This document shows, piece after piece, positions 7,203-13,402 of a stretch of 13,402 nucleotides of DNA. The notes under the pieces were generated by a model that ran no database searches, was not told where the DNA came from, and saw only the letters and a list, made by a program, of their open reading frames with translations. The translations under genes and the position numbers were made by a program. The DNA lies in assembly GCA_007118445.1 (NCBI GenBank), contig SKRP01000099.1, positions 1-13,402 on the forward strand, read 5' to 3'. Numbering within the stretch: position 1 is the stretch's first letter; each line of letters starts with the position of its first letter. The stretch is from Natronohydrobacter sp. GTDB lineage: Bacteria > Pseudomonadota > Alphaproteobacteria > Rhodobacterales > Rhodobacteraceae.

Positions 7203-7994
7203 TCATCCCTGCGCCAACATGGCCCTCAGATCATAGCCATATTCTGCCGCCAGCCTGCCGCAGCGGCGCATGACAGTGACCTGCTCGCGTTGCGACAGGA
7301 TCTCCCTGAACTGATTGCGCTCGGGATGGGCATCCTGCGCTGAATAACGCGGTGTCTCGCAATCCAGACCTGAAAACTCCAGCAGCCGCGCCATGCCCGA
7401 AACGGGATCTGTCGCGAAATCCTCATACCGCATTTCCAGCAGGTCCGCGCCCAGAAGCGGTCGCATCTGCTGTACGATCCGGACAGCTTCCAGCCAGTAA
7501 TTGCACGCCCCGTGAGTGTCCGAGACTTTCAGCACCTTGCCCAGTTTCAGGCTGGCCACGACATTCAGCGGATTGCGCACCAGATGCAGGAAGCGCGCGT
7601 TCGGGAATTCGGCGCGGATCAGCGGCAATCCATAGACATTCTGCGGCGTCTTGTCGATCCAGCGATACTGCGACAGACCGCGCGCCTTGGCGATATGGTC
7701 CACATGCTGGCACAGCAGTTCACCCCGTGTGCGCGCGCTGGACAGCATGGTCTCGAAGACTTCTGCCGGGACACCATCGATCTCTCGATGTTTCACAAGG
7801 GTTTTCGAGCTCAGGAAGGTCCGCTTGTAGGCACCGGTCCGGAACGGTTCACCATAGCGGAAATAATGAGTTTCTTCAGGGCAGATCGTATCCGGCACCC
7901 GTCGTAACAAATCGCGTATAAGCGTTGTGCCAGAGCGGACACAGCCCAGAATGAAAAGGGGTTGCGCCGTCGCTGGCGTCGCTGAATCCGTCAT
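7203..7994 (-). CDS. PAPS-dependent sulfotransferase (Sulfotransfer_3 type)
   Basis: This enzyme should transfer a sulfuryl group from 3'-phosphoadenylyl sulfate to a hydroxyl or amino group, most often of a glycan. From the ATG at 7994 it has 263 residues (two more from a GTG at 8000). The 5'-phosphosulfate loop is LGCVRSGTTLIRDL at 16-29, near the N-terminus as usual. The 3'-phosphate-binding segment is FLHLVRNPLNVVASLK at 135-150, with the arginine of VRNP and serine 148. WIDKTPQN at 112-119 and RYEDF at 189-193 are typical of the family. The minus-strand GGATGG at 8006-8001 lies 6 nt before the ATG at 7994, which favours it over the GTG. No membrane segment is seen. It lies 49-55 nt downstream of the glycosyltransferase and 19 nt upstream of the fusion gene. 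The acceptor is unknown; the context suggests a sugar. Confidence 0.88.
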   Translation of the reverse strand: MTDSATPATAQPLFILGCVRSGTTLIRDLLRRVPDTICPEETHYFRYGEPFRTGAYKRTFLSSKTLVKHREIDGVPAEVFETMLSSARTRGELLCQHVDHIAKARGLSQYRWIDKTPQNVYGLPLIRAEFPNARFLHLVRNPLNVVASLKLGKVLKVSDTHGACNYWLEAVRIVQQMRPLLGADLLEMRYEDFATDPVSGMARLLEFSGLDCETPRYSAQDAHPERNQFREILSQREQVTVMRRCGRLAAEYGYDLRAMLAQG

Positions 7995-8049
7995 GTCCAC
8001 CCATCCGAAACCGATTTGTTCATATCGCTAAGGATCATCCGGCGCAGGG

Positions 8050-10599
8050 TCAAGCGAACGGTGTCCCGACAGGGTCCGCAGTCGGCATGTCGCATCCTGA
8101 AACAGCGTCAAGGACGCGTCCGGCCAGTTCCTCTGGCGCGCAGCGGGTCTGATCCCAGGGCAGGAGAATCCCGTTTTCTGCGGCTGTGACGGCTTCGCCC
8201 TGCGCGCCAAGCCCGAAAGCCAGGGTTGGCAGACCCGTCGCGAGGCATTCATGCACTGTGTAGCAGAATGTCTCCGGCCAGATTGACGGGATCAGCCAAT
8301 GGGTGATGCCATGTCGCGCGACAAGGTCAGGAATGTCCTGGATCGCATAGGCCCCGTGCACCGCAACCGAGCGCCCCAAGGGGTATCCGGGCGCAATACG
8401 CCCGATCACGGCCAGCCCCGGTCCTGCCCCGGTCTCGATCCGCCGTGACAGGGCCGAGACGACTGCCGCGCCCTTTTGCGGACCTATGGCCCCCAGCACG
8501 CCGATCACTGCCTTGCCGCGTTGCCGCGGATGCAGCCGGGGCAGGGGATGTGACAGACGATGCGGCCGGATGTCGATCTTGCTGCGGCTGGCCGGATAGG
8601 CTTCGGTCACGATCGCTGCGCTCGCGGTGGAAAAAACCACCAGCTTTTCGGCGGCCTCGATCAGGCTGCCCCAGCGTGCACGCCATTCACGCAGCCCCAG
8701 GCGCGGGCCCGAGCCGGATTTGCAGATATGCGCCGGGTCCGTGCTGTCGATGGCGGGAACGCCGCGATAGACACCATCTGCATCCAGCAATGTGTAAGAG
8801 GGGCTGAGCGGCAGATAGTCGTGAAACAGGATCTGAAGCGGGGCCGGACCGGCCAGTCGCCGCAGGAAATCCGGCAGACTGCCAGGATCCGGATCGCCGA
8901 CGGCGCAGGAATAGATGATCCGTCGTTTGTGCACAGGGCCCAGCATCTGCACGATCAGTTCCAGATCATCCGTATCCGCGCCAAGGCGGCCTTGCGGACA
9001 ATAGAATTCAACCGAGCAACGATGGCTGCCCCCGAAGCGCAGCACGACCGCCGCATCTGCTGATTTCAGCCGCTCCTGCAGATAGGCATCAGCCCCGCCC
9101 CCCATCGAATGCGCGATGAAAACCGGCAGCTCCTGCAGATCCGGCAGGCTGTCGGCCCAATGCAGCGCGGCAATCATGCGCGGTGTGATCAGCGGATCAG
9201 CGCGGATGAAATCCTGCACTGTCCTGTCATAGCCCGGATAGCGCGCCGAAATGATCGCGCCATTCTGCTGCACCAGCGCCTGTTTCGCGGCGCCGAAACT
9301 CGCGCCGCCACGATGCTCGACAAACAGGCCGGGCGCAGCGCGATGCTGCCCGCCTGCCTGCGCGGCCCGGCGACACCAATCGACCTCTTCGCCATAGCCG
9401 CGCCCGAAAACTGCATCAAACCCGCCAAGGCGCTGCAGCCACGCACGGCTCAGTGCCATGCAGAAGCCGACCCCTGTCGGCACGCAGATAGCGGGCGCGT
9501 CAGGGGCGATGATCTGCTGCAAGGCCGCGTCAATCCGATCGACCTGACCCGGCAGCAGCGCGGTTGCATGGCACTGGACCGGGGCGCTGAAGATCTCGGC
9601 ATCATTTGACATTGGGGTGACGCTGGCAACCTGCGGATCAGCAAGCGGCGCGACAAGGCGGCTGGCCCAGCCATCGGGCACCATCGCGTCACTGTTGAGC
9701 AGGATGACCGGCCCGGTGCCGCCAGTTTCATGGCAAAGCGCGAATCCCTCATTGACCGACGCGACAAAGCCGCGATTCGCGTCATGCTCGATCAATGTGA
9801 CCCGGAAGCGTTCATGCTGGACCGCCGCCCAGTCCTGCAGCATCGGTCGGATGCGGGGATCGGTGGAGCAATCCTCGATCACGACGACATGCGCGCTCAG
9901 GTCCGTATGCGCGCGCAGCCGCTGCAGGGTTTCGGGCAGGATGTCTGCCGCATTGAAGACAGGCAGGATGATCGTGATTTCAGGTGTTTCAGCGGCACCC
10001 AAAGGCTGGGATGGCGCAGGGGCGCGGGGCCGTGGTGCGGCGAGGAAATCCCTGTCAAGCAGGCAGTTATTCCGAACCGGGGCGAGGCGCAAGGCGGTCT
10101 TGACGCGACGGGGCAGATCCGTATCCCGGCGCATCAGGCCAGTGGCGATCATCGGCAGGACCGGCACGATATCGCGCAGGAACGCTGCCCGCAGCCGGTA
10201 TTCCGCGCGCCGCCGGGCTTTCGTGATCCTCAGGTCATGCGAGATCGTCACGCGCTGTCCCTGATGCGCAAGTTCAATCAGAAGCGGAGCATCGTCGAAC
10301 GGCAGGGTCAAATTGAATCCGACCGTCGCGTCACAGCCAAGCGCCTGCACAACATCGGTGCGTTCCAGATGCGGTCGGCGCGTGATCCGGAAATCACCAA
10401 GCCGGAGCCCAAGCTCATCGGCCAGCGTCCAGCCCCGCAGATGAAGCCGACCCTCACGGAGTCGTACCTCTTCAAGATAGCCCAGCAATTCCCCTTGTGG
10501 ATCGCGCAGCGCGCAACCAGGCAGGGTGACCTGTAGATGCACGTCCCGGTAATATTCCCGGAGCCATCTGAAGCGCACAAGAAGCGAGGTCAGCGACAT
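8050..10599 (-). CDS. Two-domain glycosyltransferase (GT2 plus GT4-like)
   Basis: This 849-residue protein appears to hold two glycosyltransferase domains, suggesting it adds two sugars in succession to a surface or secreted glycan. Residues 1-200 are an accessory region; about 38-125 looks like a beta-rich module (LRGWTL at 54-59, VGFNLTLP at 93-100) of a kind I recall preceding GT2 domains. The GT2 (GT-A fold) domain spans about 207-455: TIILPVFNAAD at 209-219, VVVIEDCSTD at 238-247, the DXD-like LNSDAMVPDGW at 301-311, and GFDAVFGRGYGEEVDWCRRA at 393-412. A GT-B fold follows: HSMGGGAD at 497-504 is the glycine-rich loop, GVLGAIGPQKG at 700-710 opens the nucleotide-sugar half, and PETFCYTVHE at 775-784 is the EX7E motif (E776, E784). 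There is no transmembrane segment. The start has only a weak AAGAA 8 nt upstream. It heads a probable three-gene operon. Confidence 0.87.
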   Translation of the reverse strand: MSLTSLLVRFRWLREYYRDVHLQVTLPGCALRDPQGELLGYLEEVRLREGRLHLRGWTLADELGLRLGDFRITRRPHLERTDVVQALGCDATVGFNLTLPFDDAPLLIELAHQGQRVTISHDLRITKARRRAEYRLRAAFLRDIVPVLPMIATGLMRRDTDLPRRVKTALRLAPVRNNCLLDRDFLAAPRPRAPAPSQPLGAAETPEITIILPVFNAADILPETLQRLRAHTDLSAHVVVIEDCSTDPRIRPMLQDWAAVQHERFRVTLIEHDANRGFVASVNEGFALCHETGGTGPVILLNSDAMVPDGWASRLVAPLADPQVASVTPMSNDAEIFSAPVQCHATALLPGQVDRIDAALQQIIAPDAPAICVPTGVGFCMALSRAWLQRLGGFDAVFGRGYGEEVDWCRRAAQAGGQHRAAPGLFVEHRGGASFGAAKQALVQQNGAIISARYPGYDRTVQDFIRADPLITPRMIAALHWADSLPDLQELPVFIAHSMGGGADAYLQERLKSADAAVVLRFGGSHRCSVEFYCPQGRLGADTDDLELIVQMLGPVHKRRIIYSCAVGDPDPGSLPDFLRRLAGPAPLQILFHDYLPLSPSYTLLDADGVYRGVPAIDSTDPAHICKSGSGPRLGLREWRARWGSLIEAAEKLVVFSTASAAIVTEAYPASRSKIDIRPHRLSHPLPRLHPRQRGKAVIGVLGAIGPQKGAAVVSALSRRIETGAGPGLAVIGRIAPGYPLGRSVAVHGAYAIQDIPDLVARHGITHWLIPSIWPETFCYTVHECLATGLPTLAFGLGAQGEAVTAAENGILLPWDQTRCAPEELAGRVLDAVSGCDMPTADPVGTPFA

Positions 10600-10769
10600 G
10601 ATGCTGGTTCTTTACGGCGGAAGGGCAGGGCTGATGCGCAAGCCCGCAAAAGGGTCTGAGCAAGGCCGCGCCGGGGGTTTGCAGCAGATTTGTCGCGTTC
10701 CTTGCCGGGTCGACGGGGGCTGTTACCGGCGGATCTGATTGGCGAGATGCTCAAGGCCGGACCACCAGG
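10600..10769. other. Intergenic stretch between adenine deaminase and glycosyltransferase genes
   Basis: These 170 bases must hold any promoter of the glycosyltransferase operon and the end of the adenine deaminase transcript. The only clear structure is an imperfect hairpin, GCAGGGCT (10625-10632) with AGCCCGC (10641-10647), having a one-base bulge and an 8-nt loop. No T-tract follows it on the minus strand. I see no convincing -35/-10 pair and no small gene. Confidence 0.4.
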
Positions 10770-12569
10770 TCAGACGAAAAGCCCGGTGCGCTCGAAGCGC
10801 GTCACATCGACCAGCCCCAGATCCGAGATGCGCAATTCCGGGATCACCACCAGTGCCAGGAGTGAATGCTGCATGAAGGCGTTGTTCATGCTGCAGCCGC
10901 AATCCTGCATCGCGCGCCCAAGCGCGTCTGCCTGCGCGGCCACGTCCCGCGCCGGGCGGTCGGACATCAGCCCGGCGACCGGCAGCGCGATATGGGCCAG
11001 CTCTGCACCATCGCGCCAGAGCGAGACCCCGCCGCCCAGTTCCCCCAGCCGATTGGACGCCAGCGCCATCTGATCACGGCAGGTGCCGACGACGATCATG
11101 TGATGGCTGTCATGCGCCACGGTCGAAGCCAGCGCCATCCGCCCCTGATAGCCAAAACCCGAAACCAGCGCATTGACCACCCCGCCAGTACCGCGATGGC
11201 GTTCCACCAGCGCGATCTGCGCAATGTCGCGCGCCGGGTCGGCGATGATCTGTCCGTCGGTCACTGGCATCCGGGCGGTCAGGGCGCGGGTCGGGGCCTG
11301 ATTCTCGACCACGCCAATGACACGGGTTTCAACCTCTGTCATCCCTTCCGGCGCGGTGATCACGAAATCATCGGCTGTCAGCGTCTTGCCCAGACGCACC
11401 GTCTGGCGCACATCCTCGGGCCAGTCTAGATGCGGGCAGGTGACCTGCAACCGCCCCTGTTCTGCCACCAGAACCCCGCGCGCGAAAACCTGCTCGATGG
11501 GCAGGGTCCGCAGATCCGAGGTCACGATCAGATCGGCCCGCCGCCCAGGCGCGATGCTGCCCAGTTCGCGCTCCAGTCCGAAATGTGTGGCCGTGTTGAT
11601 CGTGGCCATCTGCAGCGCCACCAGCGGATCGGCCCCGCAGTCGATGGCATGGCGCAGCACGCGGTTCATATGGCCGTCATTCACCAATGTCCCCGAATGA
11701 CAATCATCCGTGCACAGGATCATGTTGCGCGAATCCAGCCCCTTTTCGGTAACAGCCGTGATCTGGGTTTTCACGTCATACCAGGCACTGCCCAGCCGCA
11801 GCATGGCGCGCATTCCCTGCCGCATCCGGGCGACGGCATCTTCCTCGCGCGTGCCTTCATGATCATCGGCCGGGCCACCCGCGACATAGGCATGAAAGGC
11901 CGGGCCAAGATCGGGCGCGGCATAATGGCCGCCCACGGTCTTGCCCGCGCGCTGGGTGGCGGCGATTTCCGCCAGCATCTTGGGGTCGGCATGGATCACG
12001 CCGGGGAAATTCATCATCTCGCCCAGACCGATGATGCCAGGCCAGGTCATGGCCTCGGCGACATCTTCGGGGGTGATTTCGAACCCTGTGGTTTCCAGCC
12101 CCGGCGCAGAGGGCGCGCAGGACGGCATCTGCACATAGATATTCACCGGCTGCAGCAGCGCTTCGTCATGCATCAGCCGCACGCCACGCAGGCCCAGCAC
12201 ATTGGCGATTTCATGCGGATCGACGAACATGGTGGTGGTGCCATGCGGGATCACGGCGGCGGCAAACTCGGCGGGCGTCAGCTGCCCCGATTCGATATGC
12301 ATATGCCCGTCACACAGGCCGGGGATCAGATAGCGGCCCTGCGCGTCGATCACCTGCGTATCCGGTCCGATGCAATGGCTGGCATCCGGGCCGATATAGG
12401 CGAACCGCCCAGCCACAATCGCCACCTGCCAGCCATCGAGGATTTCGCGGGTGTGCACATTGACCAGACGCCCGCCGGTGATGACCGTCTCGGCGGGCGC
12501 GCGCCCGGCGGCGACGGCGATCAGGGTCGGGGCGATATCGGGCCAGGATGGGAATGCGGCTGTGTTCAT
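10770..12569 (-). CDS. ade: Adenine deaminase
   Basis: This cytoplasmic amidohydrolase hydrolyses adenine to hypoxanthine and ammonia in purine salvage and purine nitrogen use. The 599-residue protein has the two-part layout of bacterial Ade. The metal-binding amidohydrolase core carries GHMHIES at 88-94 (H89, H91), DPHEIANV at 117-124, GLGEMMNFPGV at 181-191 with bridging-type E183, GGHYAAPD at 213-220, and ILCTDD at 284-289 with the catalytic-type aspartate. ATHFGLERELGSIAPGRRAD at 327-346 is the usual exit from the barrel. The Ade-specific C-terminal domain has FGYQGRMALASTVAHDSHH at 472-490. The ATG at 12569 has no strong Shine-Dalgarno sequence; the protein length and N-terminus fit the family. 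It lies 69 nt after urtE, separated by a terminator hairpin. Linkage to urea uptake genes suggests a shared role in nitrogen scavenging. Confidence 0.95.
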   Translation of the reverse strand: MNTAAFPSWPDIAPTLIAVAAGRAPAETVITGGRLVNVHTREILDGWQVAIVAGRFAYIGPDASHCIGPDTQVIDAQGRYLIPGLCDGHMHIESGQLTPAEFAAAVIPHGTTTMFVDPHEIANVLGLRGVRLMHDEALLQPVNIYVQMPSCAPSAPGLETTGFEITPEDVAEAMTWPGIIGLGEMMNFPGVIHADPKMLAEIAATQRAGKTVGGHYAAPDLGPAFHAYVAGGPADDHEGTREEDAVARMRQGMRAMLRLGSAWYDVKTQITAVTEKGLDSRNMILCTDDCHSGTLVNDGHMNRVLRHAIDCGADPLVALQMATINTATHFGLERELGSIAPGRRADLIVTSDLRTLPIEQVFARGVLVAEQGRLQVTCPHLDWPEDVRQTVRLGKTLTADDFVITAPEGMTEVETRVIGVVENQAPTRALTARMPVTDGQIIADPARDIAQIALVERHRGTGGVVNALVSGFGYQGRMALASTVAHDSHHMIVVGTCRDQMALASNRLGELGGGVSLWRDGAELAHIALPVAGLMSDRPARDVAAQADALGRAMQDCGCSMNNAFMQHSLLALVVIPELRISDLGLVDVTRFERTGLFV

Positions 12570-12607
12570 GGGTCAAATCTGTCTGCAATTCTCGTCACCG
12601 GCAAGTC

Positions 12608-12630
12608 AAAAGCGCTGTCGCAGGCAGCGC
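12608..12630 (-). terminator. Intrinsic terminator downstream of urtE
   Basis: On the minus strand GCGCTG (12630-12625) and CAGCGC (12617-12612) form a perfect GC-rich 6-bp stem with loop CCTGCGA, followed at once by TTTT (12611-12608). It begins 9 nt after the urtE stop codon. The short U-run suggests partial termination, so some read-through into adenine deaminase is possible. Confidence 0.6.
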
Positions 12631-12638
12631 AGGTGCCA

Positions 12639-13334
12639 TCAGATCGATACGCGGTCAAAAATCTCTTGCCGCGTGACAGCGCTTGCGGGTTTGTTCAGCA
12701 CCACCTCACCGCGATTGAGCACGCAGAACTCATCCGCCAGCCCATAGGCGAAATCGAAGAACTGCTCGACCAGCACAATCGCGATCTCGCCTTCCTCGCG
12801 CAGAAGCTCGATCACCTTGCCGATCTGCTTGATGATATTGGGCTGGATGCCTTCTGTCGGTTCATCGAGCAACAGCACCTTGGGCCGCGCGATCAGTGCA
12901 CGCGCAATCGCAAGCTGTTGTTGCTGCCCGCCTGACAGATCGCCCCCGCGCCGGTTCTTCATCTGCTCCAGCACCGGGAATAACTCATAGATGCGGGGCG
13001 GGATCTTGTGCTCGGAACGCGGCAGGCAGGCGAATCCGGTCTGCAGATTCTCGGTCACGGTCAGCAGCGGAAACACCTCGCGCCCTTGTGGCACATATGC
13101 GATCCCGGCGCGCGCGGCCTGTGCAGCATTCGGATGGTCCAGAACCTGCCCGTCAAGCGTGATCGTGCCGCCCGAATACGGGTGCCGCCCGGCAATCGCG
13201 CGCAGGAGCGAGGTCTTGCCCACCCCATTCGTGCCCATCACTGCCGTCACAGCGCCAACCCGCGCTTCCAGCGACACCCCCCACAGGATCTGCGAGGCGC
13301 TGTAATGCAGGGTCAGATTCTCGACAGTCAGCAT
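12639..13334 (-). CDS. urtE: Urea ABC transporter ATP-binding protein UrtE
   Basis: This is one of the two cytoplasmic ATPases of the UrtABCDE high-affinity urea importer. From the ATG at 13334 it has 231 residues, the family norm. It begins MLTVENLTLHYSASQILWGV. Walker A is GTNGVGKT at 34-41, the Q-loop is in YVPQGREVFP at 80-89, the signature LSGGQ is at 133-137, and Walker B is VLLLDEP at 153-159. The UrtE-like TEGIQPNIIKQIG follows at 160-172 and separates it from LivF of branched-chain amino acid importers. The H-loop position reads LVEQ, with glutamine in place of histidine, as is usual in this transporter family. A GTG at 13337 sits directly after the urtD stop and is an alternative start; GGGG about 9 nt before the ATG may serve as binding site. 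Urt operons are generally under nitrogen control, but that promoter is outside the window. Confidence 0.93.
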   Translation of the reverse strand: MLTVENLTLHYSASQILWGVSLEARVGAVTAVMGTNGVGKTSLLRAIAGRHPYSGGTITLDGQVLDHPNAAQAARAGIAYVPQGREVFPLLTVTENLQTGFACLPRSEHKIPPRIYELFPVLEQMKNRRGGDLSGGQQQQLAIARALIARPKVLLLDEPTEGIQPNIIKQIGKVIELLREEGEIAIVLVEQFFDFAYGLADEFCVLNRGEVVLNKPASAVTRQEIFDRVSI

Positions 13335-13337
13335 CAC

Positions 13338-13402
13338 TCAGCGCCCCAGATAGACATCGATCACCTGCTGGTTGCGGGTGACATGATCGAGCGTGCCCTC
13401 GG
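13338..13402 (-). CDS. urtD: Urea ABC transporter ATP-binding protein UrtD (3' end only)
   Basis: Only the last 20 whole codons and the stop are present; the gene continues beyond the right edge. The visible C-terminus ends VIDVYLGR, which matches the usual VYLGR tail of UrtD. The stop TGA at 13338 is immediately followed by the GTG/ATG start codons of urtE, as expected for adjacent urtD-urtE genes that are translationally coupled. The assignment rests mainly on this position and the tail, so a related LivG-type ATPase cannot be excluded from this fragment alone. Confidence 0.75.
   Translation of the reverse strand, partial: EGTLDHVTRNQQVIDVYLGR

Noticed and set aside
7995..8000. GTG at 8000 as the sulfotransferase start
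   Set aside because: GGATGG is only 1 nt before it but 6 nt before the in-frame ATG at 7994, so the ATG is preferred; the difference is two residues.
12570..12611. TTGACT on the minus strand as a -35 box for adenine deaminase
   Set aside because: No acceptable -10 hexamer at 16-18 nt spacing, and the box overlaps the U-tract of the urtE terminator.
11430..12935. A 501-codon open frame on the plus strand opposite adenine deaminase and urtE
   Set aside because: It is antisense to two clearly recognised genes, its translation is rich in His, Gly and Arg typical of a shadow frame in GC-rich DNA, and it spans the urtE terminator region.

Overview
The window is a gene-dense, high-GC chromosomal segment that most resembles an alphaproteobacterium of the Rhodobacteraceae (roseobacter or haloalkaliphilic Rhodobacter type). 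This rests on remembered protein resemblance and on the ectoine genes, not on a search. Plus-strand genes fill the left half and minus-strand genes the right half; they converge near 6080-6125.

Positions 2-3684 (+) hold a compact ectoine biosynthesis operon, ectA-ectB-ectC-ask_ect. The ectoine-type aspartokinase feeds aspartyl phosphate toward aspartate semialdehyde. EctB then makes diaminobutyrate, EctA acetylates it and EctC cyclises it to ectoine, a compatible solute. There is no ectoine hydroxylase (ectD) downstream of ectC; the promoter lies left of the window. The ectC-ask_ect junction carries a strong 8-bp hairpin placed exactly between an AAGGA Shine-Dalgarno-like sequence and the likely ATG, so folding would bring the two to 8 nt apart.

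Positions 3747-6078 (+) encode a translationally coupled pair: a MoxR-type AAA+ ATPase and a von Willebrand A (MIDAS) protein with an N-terminal metallopeptidase-like domain whose HExxH motif reads HHILH. Such pairs usually act as chaperone/metal-insertion or complex-remodelling modules; the client here is unknown.

Positions 10599-6125 (-) form a likely three-gene operon: a large two-domain glycosyltransferase (GT2 plus GT4-like), a PAPS-type sulfotransferase, and a protein that joins a degenerate methyltransferase-like Rossmann domain to a P-loop kinase-like domain. Together they look like machinery for making and sulfating a cell-surface or secreted glycan. The last protein is the least explained gene in the window.

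Positions 13402-10770 (-) are nitrogen-scavenging genes: the 3' end of urtD, urtE (urea ABC transporter ATPases), then a good intrinsic terminator, then adenine deaminase. No RNA genes, insertion sequences, CRISPR arrays or phage genes were seen. No stretch longer than about 170 bases lacks a gene.
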